Assembly (NCBI RefSeq): GCF_001625215.2
Contig: NC_030389.2
Location: 45,435,454-45,499,453 of the forward strand
DNA: 64,000 nucleotides
Direction: 5' to 3'
Source of the DNA: Daucus carota subsp. sativus
Taxonomy: Eukaryota > Streptophyta > Magnoliopsida > Apiales > Apiaceae
Position 1 is the first letter of the stretch. Each line of letters begins with the position of its first letter. Positions 46,862-60,021 of the stretch are shown here, in pieces. Under the pieces are notes generated by a model that made no database searches, had not been told where the DNA came from, and was given only the letters and a program-made list of their open reading frames with translations. The translations under genes and the position numbers were made by a program.

Positions 46862-48818
46862 TGGATAACTACACGGAAAGATGTCTTAGGGGTAAACTAG
46901 TTTCAACAGAAGGTTAATGTCGACGAATGGTTTATTTTACCAGTCATTAACTTTAAAACTGCTCAGATAACTAAAGTTGTGAGTTTGCAAGAAGAAATCA
47001 TTTGATTCTGAGAAGGGACAGAGAAGGTTTTGAGTAAATATACGCTTCAGAGCTACTATTCTAACTTGGTTTCTAGAGAAGTCTGGGTATACTTCACACA
47101 GGGTAACTGGAAAAAACAACATTAGATTATGCTATGCTGCCTGAGAAGGGTTGGATGGTGCTAGCACACTGGGGCAGCTCAAAGGAAACAGAATGTCGTC
47201 CATTTCTTAAATTAATTAATAACAGTGGTGTAGATGCTGTTATTGAATCTGTAGACTGTACAATGTATATAGCTTTATTCTCAATTTTTTTATTACAAAA
47301 ACAAAATAAAATTCAGGTTTATACAAAAGAAATTTGCAAAGCTAATGGAGTAGCAGTAGCTGCTGCTGTAGATAAGCCAAGGTGATGAATATTAAATTTG
47401 TATGAACAGAAATTTAACATGGCTTTTGTCACCATTCTACAATGCACATGGTGAAGCAACTTCAAGATTTGGCTTATACCCAACTTTATTAATTTTAGAT
47501 AATTTTTAATTTCTTTTTTATTCAAGAAAGATGCCTAATTTCATTGAATATATATGGGTGTAATATTAATTACGCCTACCCAGTGGATAGTGATTGTAGT
47601 CTGGACCCAATACTATAGACCATTTATTTATTTAGTCAATGTGACAGTAAAATAATTTATTAACCATAAAAAACACAGTGCTGCAGATGCCCATGCCATG
47701 TGAAATAGATAAAAGAATGCTCAGAGCAATAATAATACAATTATATTACTTACAATCAAATGGCCCAATGTCAGTTACCGTTAAAAGTACCATGGTAGTA
47801 TTTCACAGAGTTTACTTTCAGGTCGGTTTATCTCACAGATGATTGTTACAACATATTATAATGTGGATACGCGCTTAATAAACGCGTATCTTTTCACTAC
47901 TTTCAATGTTAATGTGAAAAAATAAGTACAGTACTGAAGTTATGTGGGTGTCTCCGGAACCATTGTTAAATTGGGTTGAGTGAAGATGAGTGGTAGCCCA
48001 CTGCTTAAATTGAAGTAGATTCCATCAAATTCAATGCAAGCTAAATTATTTATTGTTTTTAATTGTTACCCACTTCCTTAAATTTTACTGTTGTTTTCAT
48101 TTGCAGTTGCTTTTAACCATGCATTTTTCAGCATTTTGTATACTTGTATGGATCTGTTCTTGATATCTTCAAACTGACAGTCACAAACATCCATGCTCTC
48201 AGTCTCAAGCTCCTTTTTTTTTATTCTCTCTGTTTCTAGCTAGCTGTCACATTTTGCATCTATCCTAGGTGAGTTTCCAGTTTACACTTAACTGCTTTCT
48301 ATCCATTTTACACTTGAGCTTTGTGGATAAGTGGCTTGCAGCTTTCTTTTTATGCTCTGCAAATTCTGCAGTGCAATTCTTTTTCTTGCAAGCAAGTGTG
48401 TATGTAGGTAGATTGTGTTTCGCGGATCGATTGCTCGGAGAAGATTAGTGTTGCTGCAAGATAGTGCTTCTTGGAGGGCATTTTTCTGAGGTCTGTTACT
48501 TTCTTACAGTGCTTCTACTGAAATGAGTGTTTTTCTTTTATGAAATATTCTGAAATGAGTGTTTTTTCAAGGAAGAATCTTAAAATAATTCATTTTGTAA
48601 TTGTGTGCGAGTTTGCATCTGTTTGTTTTAGTATTTGAGTCCTTAAGGCTTTAGAGATATGCACAAGTGATTGTCAAGCATAGTTGAAATAAATTTAAGT
48701 GCGCGGATTATAAGGCTGTGTGACACGGGTGAGTGTCGTGGTGTGGTTAGATTTGGGAAGAGAACGAGTGGGTTGATTATAAAGTGATTTAGAGAAGATT
48801 GAAATATATTTGAGGGAA
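46862..48818. other. Spacer between RECQL5 and the remorin gene
   Basis: Starts with the RECQL5 3' flank. Bases 47868-47892 form a near-perfect hairpin (GATACGCG pairs with CGCGTATC). From about 48200 on, a TC-rich leader and a strong donor-like AG-GTGAGT near 48268 suggest a spliced 5'UTR for the remorin gene. No other coding signal. Confidence 0.45.
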
Positions 48819-50082
48819 ATGAGATCGATAGAGGATAAGGGGATCTTGAATCTGACACCAACACATGAGATTTTGAGTAATGGTGTGGCTAATTTTGAGT
48901 TCCACAAAGCGAATGGAAAGGGTCGTACTTCTCAGCATCGAACAGGTTTAGGGAAGCCTACACCGTCAAAGTGGGATGATGCACAGAAGTGGTTAGTGAA
49001 TTTGTCGAGAGGGGGAGAGAAAAGCCAGTCTAATAATGCTCCGCGTAATTCAAATGCTGATGACAGGAGACTGATAGCTCCGGTGCCAAAGAAGGAGGAT
49101 AGTTCGAGTAGTGATGATGAAGAACTGACTGGATGTGCAGGAGGCTCTTCTAGTAATGCTAGGTATGAGGTAGAAACGAAGAAAGTTGATTATGATGACT
49201 CGCGTTGGAGGGTGAATAAACCTGAGAATTCAACTCCAGTAGTTCAATCGATATGTGTCAGGGACATGGGGACTGATATGACTCCCATTGTCAGCCAAGA
49301 GCCTTCCAGAGCTACGACGCCTATCAGAGCCATGACCCCAGCAGGACAAAGCCCGGTATCATCTAGATCCACGACTCCAGTACGGGGTCACAGTGGGGTG
49401 CAGGTTGTTGATAATGGTCAAGGGGTGATCAATTCTGCTGAGAATAGAGGAGAGGATGGGAGGGCGGGTTTTGTGACTACATGGTTTAGTCGCGAGAGAG
49501 AAGCTCCAATCACTAATGTTGTGCCTGAAAACAACTCAGACCAGGCTAAAAAGCTGACACCTCTGGAAACTCGGGCAATGGCCTGGGACGAGGCTGAACG
49601 TGCCAGATACTTGGCGAGGTACGTGCTTGGAACCAGATAACTGTTGCATTGTTTTCATTTCGGCTGTATGAACCTTATGTATGTTAAGATATATGTCTGC
49701 AACTTGATTATGCAGGTATAAACGAGAAGAGGTGAAGATCCAAGCTTGGGAAAATCATGAGAAGAGGAAAGCGGAAATGGAAATGAAAAGAATGGAGGTA
49801 TTACAGTCTGTCAATGTACTTCCTACAAACACTATCGGCCAGCTTCTAACTCCCTCTGATATGTACGTGTAGGTGAAGGCGGAAAGACTCAAGTCCAGAG
49901 CACAGGAGAAGTACACAAACAAGCTCGCTTCAACAAGGAGGATCGCAGAGGAAAAACGTGCAAATGCTGAGTCTAAACTAAGTGAAAAAGCTGTGCAGAC
50001 TTCAGAAAAGGCCGATTACATAAGGAGGACAGGGCATCTGCCTTCCTCCTTCTCCTTTAAGCTACCTTCTTGCTGCTGGTAG
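48819..50082 (+). CDS. Remorin family protein
   Basis: Exons 48819-49618, 49716-49797 and 49873-50082, 363 aa. The long head is Ser/Asn/Thr-rich and disordered, with TTPIRAMTPAGQSPVSSRST and other SP/TP sites that look like phosphorylation targets, as in the long-headed remorin groups. The conserved C-terminal domain (about 255-355) is coiled coil: LETRAMAWDEAERARYLARY, KREEVKIQAWENHEKRKAEM and RRIAEEKRANAESKL. It ends in KLPSCCW, where the cysteines are the expected S-acylation anchor. Remorins line plasma-membrane nanodomains and affect immunity, symbiosis and plasmodesmata. The ATG at 48819 is the first in the frame; the frame upstream (TTG at 48810) is not a plausible start. Confidence 0.94.
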
Positions 50083-50920
50083 CGCTTGTTGTAAATTCCT
50101 TACGTATTTCCCAGTCAATTTGTGATCCTAGGCAACGAGACTCGAATCTGCAGTTTGTACACTTCAGGCTGTAATATCAGTCTCAGTTCTTTGATGTTTA
50201 CAAGCCGAAAACTGCTTCTTACAACGTCGAATAAATTCTGAAGGTCCTCCTCATCTGTCAGCTATCACCTGTCAGCATCGCTTTCGCTTTACTTTGCCAG
50301 CATTGTAATCTAGACGCTGAATTCATTATTTATGCACTGTATATTAGCTAGTGTCCGTGGGATCAATGATCAAGACACTCAAGATAAAAACAGAGTGTTC
50401 GTTTGTGTTCACAATCATGTTATATGAAGCTGGAGCTGAAAATGTGCCACATATATCAAGTTAATATAATTATTTCATTTTCCTTTGTCAAATGGAACAA
50501 TACATGTGAATAATAACTATAATAGTGAGAGCTGAGTTATTCTGACAAGTCCATTTTAGTATAAATGAAGCCATTCGATTTCACAATATCCTTTTAATAC
50601 AAAGTATAAAATTTTGGTCCCAAGGAATACCTAATTCATATGCATCTGAACACAAAAAGAGGATGCATATAATTACTTTCTCGGAGGCTTAAACTCCGGC
50701 CTCTTATTGTCAATTACAGAAAATTAAATTGTATCTCACACATGCCTTCTTGGAGACTTATACTTCGACCTCTTATTGCCAAGAATAGAGGAGAGCTTCG
50801 TGGCACTTGATAGACAGCCAAGGTTTACAGCTTAATTAAGCTGTCTTCATATACGTGCCAAAAATCTTGTGCATTCATGTTGCATAAATGAGTTTGTATG
50901 GAAGTTACTACTGATGGTTT
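50083..50920. other. Tail-to-tail spacer between remorin and urease
   Basis: 3' flanks of two convergent genes. No gene, repeat or clear element was found. Confidence 0.6.
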
Positions 50921-53900
50921 CTAAAACAGGAAATAATTTTTAGAAAGGGGAAGTTCAGTAGCTGCATTGCAGGTAAGGGCAACACCGTCTGCTGTCACTA
51001 AATATGTTTCAGGATCGACCTTGATGTCTGGAAGTGCATCATTCAGCTTCATGTCAAGTTTTGTGAGTTTCCTGACATTGCTGACTGCTTCTACTCTCTT
51101 GTTGAGCCCATATGTGTCTTTTATACCACAATCAACTGCTGCCTGCTTACGAGGTTGGCAGGGATTGGATCAAATACAGTTATGGTATGAAATATTTAAA
51201 TGCCAAAAATGGGAATGATGTATTTAAATAGATAAGATAATGGGAAAGGACAAAACCTTGCTAACAAATGCCATGGAATTGCTGCTTCCAGCTTTGCCAA
51301 AAGCTCCGAACATGGGCCTCATGATAACCTGCCAAATGGTGATTCAGCAAACATTAATTTGAGTTTAGAATGATGCCGTGTACTTTAATTCCATGACCAA
51401 GAGTGTGTGTATATGTTGAAATATAGCATAAGATCCAATTGGGAGGTTTTAGATGGACTGGTGCTCAACATGGTATCAGAGCTCTGGTTTGGCGGAGGTC
51501 TATAGCATAAGATCCAATTATGCGCAAAAAGTACTGTTTAAATTCTAATACTCATGTATGCACATCAAGATACTTGAGTTTAGACTTTAGAATTAGACAC
51601 CTAATTAGGTATCAAGATTCATATACCGGTTGAGGAGTGGGGATGCTAGCATTTGGATCCCCCATGTTCGCCCATGCAATTTCACCACCTTTAATCACCA
51701 GTTCTGGTTTGGCCCCAAAAAAGGAAGGTTTCCAGATAACAAGGTCGGCCAACTTATTCACCTGCATAAGCACTTACTTCAAATTAGTACGTGGTAGTTC
51801 AGATTGCACGTTGCAGTAAAAAAAGTTAAATGAGGGATAATATGCAATCTATACGGGGGTGAGCCTGTAAAGGCTTATCTTATCGAATTATTGTTTTATA
51901 CTATGCCTGTTATTCAATTAATATAATATATTAAAATTCCGAGAAAGGTAGCTTACCTCAACTGACCCAACACAATGAGAAAATCCATTCGCTATTGCAG
52001 GATTTATAGTGTATTTTGCTATATAACGTTTAATCCGAAGATTATCATTGTCTGGTCCATCACCTTCAATTGGTCCTCTTGTCAATTTCATTTTGTGAGC
52101 AGTTTGCCACGTTCTGGTAATCACCTGGTAAAGGAAGGTATTTTCTTAGGACAACAAGTTCCAAATTTCATGCTACATAAGAACTTATTGCCTTCATGCA
52201 TTATACATAAAACTATAGAAGATGTCACTGTCAATTTCAAGGGATAGTAATTAGAAAATAAATTTCTTTATATAATTCTAACCATGGCGAACTTGAACCT
52301 AGAACCTAAGTTACCCGGACTCGGCTAAAAGTGTCCAACATGGATACGTGTCGGAGTGTCGGACTCGGCAATAATTTGAAAATTTTACATGTTTTTGGCT
52401 TAAAATAAGTGTCGGAGTGTCCATACCCATGTCCGAGTGTCGAGTGTCCGACACGGGTACTCGAGACAAAATGAAGAGTCCGGGTAACATAGCCTAGAAC
52501 TACAGATTGTTGACATGATTATAAACAAGTAGCAATTCTACGATATAGATGTGTCAAATATTAAGTTACATACTATAATGCATTTTGCAAATCTAATATG
52601 TATTCCCTACACATGTGTTAGAAGTGGATAAATATAGTTAAGCAATTAATATATAGTCAATTAAGAAACCTCTCCAATCCGACCCATAGCCTGTGAATCA
52701 GATGATATGATGCTAATAGCACCCATATCATGCAAAATGTCTTCAGCAGCTATCGTTTCAGCCCGAATCCGAGATTCAGCAAAAGCAACATCCTCCGGGA
52801 TATCCTTGTCAAGGTGATGGCAGACCATCTGTATGCAACAGATTAGTATATGAATACTGAATATTTAGGTAAAGAAATTTGGCAAGATATTGTGATATCA
52901 ATCTACCAGCATGTCTAAGTGTTCATCGATAGTATTTGAAGTAAAAGGACGTGTTGGGTTTGTTGATGAGGGAAGAACATTTTTGACACCACAAACTCTG
53001 ATAATATCCGGAGCATGGCCACCCCCAGCACCTTCGCTGCACAAAAGTAATGATAAGTATATTAACTTCTATTGAAATATGTAGGATGCAGTAAAAATGG
53101 CAGTGTAGGGGTAAAGTTACGGGGTTTCAGTATGTGGATAGTATACCTGTGGTAAGTATGAATAGTCCTACCCTTAAAAGCATCAATTGTGTGTTCCACA
53201 AATCCAGATTCATTTAAGGTGTCAGTATGTATATTAACCTAACAAATTCCAAAATTAGCTAGACTGAAGTAGAATGCGAAGTTATGGGGAAGGTGTAGAA
53301 AATGTCACAAAATTAAAAACCTGAATGTCATACTGATCTGCAACAGTCAAACAATTGTCTATTGCAGCAGTCGTAGTTCCCCAGTCTTCATGGAGCTTCA
53401 GTCCCATTGCACCAGCACTAATAATTTCATGTAACCCTTCTGGTTTAGAGGTATTACCCTAAAAAAAGGTAAAGTAATTTACAAGGCATACATATGTGGT
53501 AAACTTAAATTATCAAGGAACTCTATTTCATATAAATATACAAATATATATCATGCCCACTTGACAAACCAGAAAAAGAAGCAACTACAATAATATAAAA
53601 ACTTATAAATAATGATCATACTTTTCCAGTAAAACCAAAATTTAGTGGCAGTTCATCAGTGGATTGCAGCATTAATTTCATATGCCATGGTGCCGGTGTA
53701 CAAGTGGTAGCACGAGTCCCATGGGAAGGTCCAGTTCCACCTCCCACCATTGTTGTGATACCTGCACTTCACAGGATTATGAAGAAAAATCACAACAGAT
53801 ATTGAAAAAGATTGCTGTTTTGATTCTTTAATACCCCCAACCCCACCAGTATTTTTCAAGTGCTGAATAAAATTGTTTATTCTTAAAAAGTTAATCTTAT

Positions 53901-56900
53901 GTGATATATACAATTTAACGGGCTTGATGTTTTAAACGCAAGAGTTAAGTCTGGTCCTAGTGCTTTCCTAAAACCATTAAGCCTGTTAAAATGTTCATAA
54001 TATATGAGATTAACTGATTTACTCTTTTAAACAACTTAACATTCAAGCTGTGTTCGTGTAGATAGAATGGAACGGAATGTGGTGGGAATAGAAGAAAACA
54101 ACGAGAAGCATAGAGATCGGGGGAGGGGGGAATACTTATCGAAGGCAGCAAATTATTACAAGATTGTTAATGTCTGTGAAGCTATGTGCTCTTTTCAGAA
54201 TTATCATTCCTAATTATTTTAATCTCACCACTTGCGATTGCTTCATGTGCCAATTGTGGGCAAATAAAATGCACATGACAATCTACAGCTCCTGCTGTAA
54301 CTATCATTCCTTCTCCAGCAATAACCTCTGTATTCACCTTAAATAAGAGACCATATATAATAATATTAATGACCCAATGGCATGAATTAAAATTATGTTT
54401 TATGTTAACATTACGAGACAGAACTCACCCCAACTGTCATGTTGTTCATAACACCATCCATGACATCTGGGTTGCCTGCTTTCCCAAGAGAAACAATAAT
54501 ACCTTCTTTAATGCCAATATCTGCCTTGAAAATTCCTGTAAAATCTATGATAACAGCATTTGTGATGACTGTATCCAGACTATCAACCTGATTACACCCA
54601 CAAGCCTGCCCCATTCCTTGCCTTAAAACTTTACCACCTCCAAATACACATTCATCACCATAAGCAGCATAATCTCTTTCAATTTCTGCAAATAAGTCAG
54701 TGTCGCCAAGTCGAATTTTGTCACCGGTTGTTGGACCGTAGATGTTAGCATAGGCCTCACGGGAGAGTACAGTCTCACAGTCTTCTACCGTAGCAGATGC
54801 TCTGCAAAACAGTGTTAAATCAGGGGTTTTGTTTTATATTTCTCATGCTGCCTATTTTCGAAACATGAAACAATTGAGCAATTTGACTTTTTAGAATGTA
54901 CAACAGTTGTGAGAGAAAGAAAAATAAGGTACTAGAAATGTTTTGTAAACCTATCAGTCATTTCTTCCAAGTGACCAAACCCCCTCTCAAGTGCCCTTTC
55001 CATTGTTGCTTCAATATTTGCATCATGGAAATGACCATCAGCAATACCATTTCCTCCTCGAATAATTTGCTTACCACTTATTTGTACTAAAGTAACAGTT
55101 TTTGCATCGCCTGGCTGATAGAAAGATTTATTTGTCAAATTTTACATGTCCAATCAGGTGACTAGCTAACAGCAGTGAAATAAGTGTCCACTTAGCCAGA
55201 ATTAATATCCAGTAAAACATGAAGAAGATCGGTGTAAACTGATCATTGTACATACGGATGCAACTGAACCTTAAATTCAGTTTCAACCCAAGTACATGAT
55301 CAACATCTGGACAAGATAACATATATTGAACTGCCACTATATTTTGAACAGCAGACCGTGAGGGCTACAAATAATGCATATTAGTTATGTGCATATTGAA
55401 GGATACACATTATATTTGACATAAAAGAGCAAGCTCAAAACAAAAAAGAAAAAAAAAAATTGATGCAACACTATTTTTAGTTTTGGTTCTGTGTACAACA
55501 TGCCAGAAGTTACACTCAAGTCAAGTTTTGTTTAGCTACACGGTAAGCATGGCGACTCTGTTACTATTGTCAAATAACACAATAAAATTTATCTGTTGTG
55601 GGGGTAAAGTTTCTTTGTATTGCTTTAGGAGGAACTAACAGAGAAATTTGTCTTAGAAGAGGTAGGTTAGATGGTAATAACTAGCAAGTATATCAGCAGA
55701 GACTCACAAAAGCTCTTAGTCTTAGAGGTAGAAAAGAATATCAAGAAAATTATACCAATTAACAGATATTAAAAGGGGATCATCTGCAAACTAGGAATTC
55801 TGCATGCCTGACCTCAAATCTGGTAGCTGTTCCTGCTGGTATATTTAAGCGCATCCCATAAGACTTTCTTCGATCAAAAACTAAGTAAGGGTTTACGTCG
55901 ATAAAGTGATAGTGGCTACCAACCTGCAAGACAGAAAAATTGTCAACACTGTCAGAATATTACATTTCTTTCAAACAGAAGAGGATAAAATGCTGTCTTA
56001 GTAGATATTTGCGGCAAAAACAGGAATACATGCAAGTCTTTGTTATGTATGAATTCAGTTCACATAACATAGCATACAAAATGAAACAGCCTATTCTAGA
56101 ATGAACGAAACATGTCTGATTTAAACACAATTTCAGTATTTTAGTGACAAAAGAATATTTACAGCTTACAATAAATATTTTCAACAAATAATTGCCATAG
56201 TTTTCAACAGTTATACAAGTGAATTGCATGATGAATGAACCTCCTGAAATAATAGGGGATATATCCAAGCACAAATGCAAACAACTACTATGATCAGACA
56301 GTAAGAACTTCCATCTTTATGATTACAGAGCCTGTATTAAAAAGATGTTATGTTATAGAAGTATGTAAACATGTGTGTGTAATACCAACCTGAACTGGTC
56401 TATCTCCAGTGTTTTTGACTCTTAACTTTATTGTTTTCCTTCCGGGATTAAGCGTAATACATCCTGCTCCAAACCTGATTTCACCGGGAATTAGATCGCC
56501 TTCCACACTGGGAAACTTTTCAAGTGAAGGAACTGCAGAACTAACACCCTCGCATTAGAGCCCTTCATATAGTAAGGAGGAACCAAATTCATGTGCAATA
56601 TGTTCCAGTACACTTTAAGGTACATGATCTATATATATTACAGTTCTAATGTACTTAGCAAAAAATATGACTCACGTTATGCAAGCATCAGGAAATCATA
56701 GTACAGTGAAGAGCTTTTTTGGAAGGGGTTGATACCCAAGATCATTAAATAACAATATGAAGATGAACATTAGAGTATTTCGCTGGCTTTATATAAAAAA
56801 TGCATTATAAAATCTGTAAAAATGGAGGGATTTAGTCTTAGTACATGTATGGAACGTATCATTTAAACCAAACATCTAAAATGAAATCCTCTGAACACAT

Positions 56901-58126
56901 GTGAACGTATAAATTATCAATTATATGTAAAAAGCAATGAGTATATAGTAAATCACAGTCACATACTTGTCAGATAAATAATAGCAACAAATGGTCCCAC
57001 CTGGAAGGAAAGAACCTTGCAAAGCAAGCTCCAGATTTCCGTTTTCACTGGATATCGGATAATGTACCGTGATTAACTTTGTACCATCAGGAAAGGTTCC
57101 CTCAACCTAAAAGTACAATGAGCATTGCTATTTAGATCAACTGTTTTGAATAGCATAAAAACACGATAATATGTAAAGATAAAACATATGCAGAGGAAGA
57201 ATTTCTAAAATTAAAAAACTGCAGTGATGATTTCAGATAAGGGTTAGTAAAAACGGTTCTTAATGAATTGCTACATGTACACTAAGAGCATTCAATCCGT
57301 CCTTGGAAAAACAAACCTTACATTTAAACGCAGATGACCAGAGAATTCTACAAGTGTTACGCATACCACTATAGAGTGGATGCGGTATAGAGAATTCTCA
57401 GTACATCTATTACTTACTAGAAAGTTCAATAGAATAACCAGTTGGAGATAAGTTTTATACCTGCACGGAATCCAACAGGTGAGGAACAGCTGAAAGAACT
57501 TGTCTCCTGTTAACAGATAATGCATCTATAAGATTAATGAGTGTATTGGGTAATAACTAATTTTGACAGCACAATATATCCTCGTTTCCTGCTTATATGG
57601 AAGTTTCATGAATTGCAATCACAGATCACTGGCAGCAATATATATGCCATGAATAATTTACATCAAGTTGATTAAAATACATTTGTATCCATATGTAAAC
57701 TTCATACATTCCCACGGACAACTAAAGCCTTTCTTCTCTTAGAAAATGGGACTTATTTACTTACTCAAACACGACTCATATTTTACCCTACACAAAAATC
57801 TTCAACTCTACTCGAAATTTAAAACTAGTTGAAACCATACCTTCCTAAAAGCTGTCTTCCGATATCCATTAGTTGGGCAACACTCTTGTCTCCATCGTGT
57901 ACAAACTCCAAAATCTGACAACAACTAAATCGATAAAACAGAAGACTTCCACTCATCTCGTACATAATTACTTAAACAGAAATGACAAGCTTATCGGAAC
58001 CTGAGTCGCTATGAGTGCAACAGCTTCCGTGTAATTAAGCCTTAGGCCGCGTGCGAGGCGCTTCTGAGCGAGAAATCCCGCATTGTGCAGCATTAATTTC
58101 TCGATTTCTCTGGGAGCTAACTTCAT
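50921..58126 (-). CDS. URE: Urease (plant single-chain type)
   Basis: Eighteen coding exons on the minus strand join in phase to 835 aa (Arabidopsis about 838): 58126-58001, 57914-57841, 57506-57461, 57106-57001, 56532-56390, 55923-55813, 55114-54951, 54801-54429, 54337-54229, 53761-53622, 53458-53321, 53238-53147, 53036-52907, 52828-52670, 52124-51957, 51761-51627, 51328-51257 and 51142-50921. The gamma-like start is [20 protein letters not shown]; the beta-like part has [19 protein letters not shown]; the alpha part carries the nickel ligands: [20 protein letters not shown] with the carbamylated Lys, [13 protein letters not shown] and [16 protein letters not shown]. The flap [14 protein letters not shown] keeps its Cys and His. 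It hydrolyses urea to ammonia in the cytosol and needs UreD/F/G for nickel loading. A 5'UTR intron (58343-58138) precedes the ATG. All key residues are intact. Confidence 0.97.
51414..51535 (-). mobile_element. LTR-retroelement relic in urease intron 16
   Basis: A short segment in the intron between exons 51761-51627 and 51328-51257 includes TGGTATCAGAGCTCTGG, the usual primer-binding-site motif for initiator tRNA-Met, next to a TGTTGAAATATAGC piece that could be an LTR end. GCATAAGATCCAATT occurs on both sides of it. The strand is uncertain. It is a small old fragment, family probably Copia, with no coding part. Confidence 0.4.
52306..52492. mobile_element. hAT-type MITE in urease intron 14
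   Basis: Inverted ends CTAAGTTACCCGGACTC and CTATGTTACCCGGACTC, flanked by a perfect 8-bp duplication CCTAGAAC (52298-52305, 52493-52500). The 187-bp interior repeats GTGTCGGAGTGTC words. It sits inside the intron between the exons ending at 52670 and starting at 52124, far from both splice sites. Confidence 0.92.
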
Positions 58127-58489
58127 CTTCAATCCTCCTAAAATCAACTAATCAATACCAAAAGTAACGGCACACAACTTAACAGAATCAATCTCCAAAA
58201 CTCGAATAAGAATGAATCTAACTACTTAACATAAATAAGTCAACGTAGATTGAATGAAAATAAAGATCGAATCAAGTGATGTTTAAGATAGTAGTAGTAG
58301 TGTAAGTAAGCGATAATGATGATGATTTGAGTTGCATGATTACCTTTACACAAGTTGACTGAATAACTCAACCGGGGCCGCCACTGCTGACGATTACGCA
58401 AAATGGAAATTATCCGAGAATATTCAATGGCTTTTTCAAACCACAGTCTGTCGGCTCTTAAAAAATTTCAGACTCCCCCCTCCTAGGTA

Positions 58490-58770
58490 CTCCCTCCGTC
58501 CCGCCCAATTGTTTACATTGGGTTTGGGCACGGAGGTTAAGAAATATGTATAAAGTAGTGAAAAAGAGGAAGAAAAGTGGGTGAAGTGGTGGGACCCATC
58601 GATTTTTAATATATAAAAGAGAGATAGTGGAGTAAAAGTAGTGTGAAAAGGAAGGAAAAGTGATAAAGTGGTGGGACCCATTAACTATTTTGGGAAAGTT
58701 TTGTAATGTAAAGAAATGGATGGGACGTCCAAAAGAGGTAACTGTAAAGAACCTGGTGGGACGGAGGGAG
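58490..58770. mobile_element. Stowaway-type MITE, copy 5
   Basis: Ends CTCCCTCCGTCCCGCC and GGTGGGACGGAGGGAG with TA on each side, 281 bp. GTGGTGGGACCCAT occurs twice inside, so the interior has its own small duplication. It lies about 100 bp upstream of the urease leader exon. Confidence 0.9.
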
Positions 58771-58907
58771 TATTTTTAGTTACTTTAAATTATTATTATT
58801 ATAAAATATAATATTTATTTTTCTCCAATTTTATTCATTTAGATTTTTAATTTATTATTATCAAATATACAATTGATCCAATTTACGATAAATTAATTAT
58901 ATATATA

Positions 58908-59612
58908 TATATAGAGAGTTTTACTCCAATAGAAACCTCCTTATTCTAAAAACCAGAAACTATCACTAAATTTCTAAGAGAATATCACTAAATTCTCAAA
59001 CAACCCCACTTTCTCCTTCTTCTTCTCCAACCCACCAACCCTCCACCCCACTTCCGGCAGCTTCACCCTACCACCCCCGCCAAGTCTCTGCTACTCTCTC
59101 CACCTCCATGCCGCCCGACCCTCCATAGCCACCACCTCCATGTCGGCCTCCATTATTTATATCACCACCAAATCCAACCCCCCTCCGGCCTCCACCTCCA
59201 CCTCCACCTCCACCCCCACCCCCACCTCCACCTCCACCTCCACCTCCACCTTCGTCCTTACCTCCACCTCCGTCTTCCTCACCTACAGTACCGTATATCT
59301 AGCTTAATGCCGATTTAAATTCCAGATCTTTGCCAAAAATCTGCCGGACAAAGCTAAAGGCTCCTTCCATGTCCACCACCTCCATCTCCACCTTCACCTC
59401 CATTATCTCCACCACCGCAACCACCACCTGAATCGGCAACTAGAACAGATTCAGAAATTCTGGGCAGTTTCCGCAAGTTTTCACTAATTCGTGCAACACA
59501 TATCACTAAATCGTAAAGAGAACATCACTAAATTGTACTAAGGATATCACTAACTTGTATTGGTTTCTAGTTTTTATTTTAAAAGTGGTTTCTATTTGAT
59601 CATGAGCCTATA
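58908..59612. mobile_element. Non-autonomous DNA element with CCACCT-repeat interior
   Basis: The left part AATAGAAACC-TCC with AAAACCAGAAAC and the inverted right part AATAGAAACC-ACT with AAAACTAGAAACC are related, both bordered by AT-dinucleotide runs. The interior carries ATCACTAAAT words near both ends and a GC-rich block with CCACCTCCA units (59030-59440). The block could encode Pro-rich strings but has no intact frame. Superfamily unassigned. Confidence 0.5.
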
Positions 59613-59618
59613 TATATA

Positions 59619-60021
59619 TCTATACTATACTATAATAAGCCAACATAGGTATAATTTGTAGTCGTACAAAATTTTGGTTTGGTCATCTCATTTGCAACTA
59701 CAAGTCTATCACGTGTAAACTTCTCCTACTCTTACAATATTAAAGAGTTTTATATCGTTTAAATTACAAACACTTGAGATGTAGTACAAGATAAAATCTC
59801 TACTAATTCTTTTAAATATAATTTATATACTATATTATAATAAACCGACATTGGTATAATTTATAGTCGTCCAAAAAATATAATCAGTTGATAAATATAA
59901 TCTGGTTAAAATTGAATTCATCAATACTAAAATACTAATAAGATGATGTTGAAATTTAAATTATAATTATTAAATTACAAATTCTATATCCACCCGTGCT
60001 TCGCACGGGTTTAAAGGCTAG
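59619..60021 (+). mobile_element. Non-autonomous Helitron, copy 1
   Basis: Begins TCTATACTATACTATAATAA after an A, ends CTAG before a T. A perfect 3' hairpin, CCCGTGC-TTC-GCACGGG (59993-60009), lies 8 bases before the CTAG. These are the Helitron hallmarks: 5' TC, 3' hairpin, CTRR, insertion between A and T and no target duplication. At 403 bp it is a short deletion derivative with no helicase coding. Confidence 0.88.

Noticed and set aside
47134-47385. 83-aa plus-strand frame after RECQL5
   Set aside because: No conserved feature; follows the stop closely and is most likely 3'UTR.
54411-55138. Two separate small proteins on the minus strand (54411-54614, 54932-55138)
   Set aside because: Both are internal pieces of urease exons 8 and 7.
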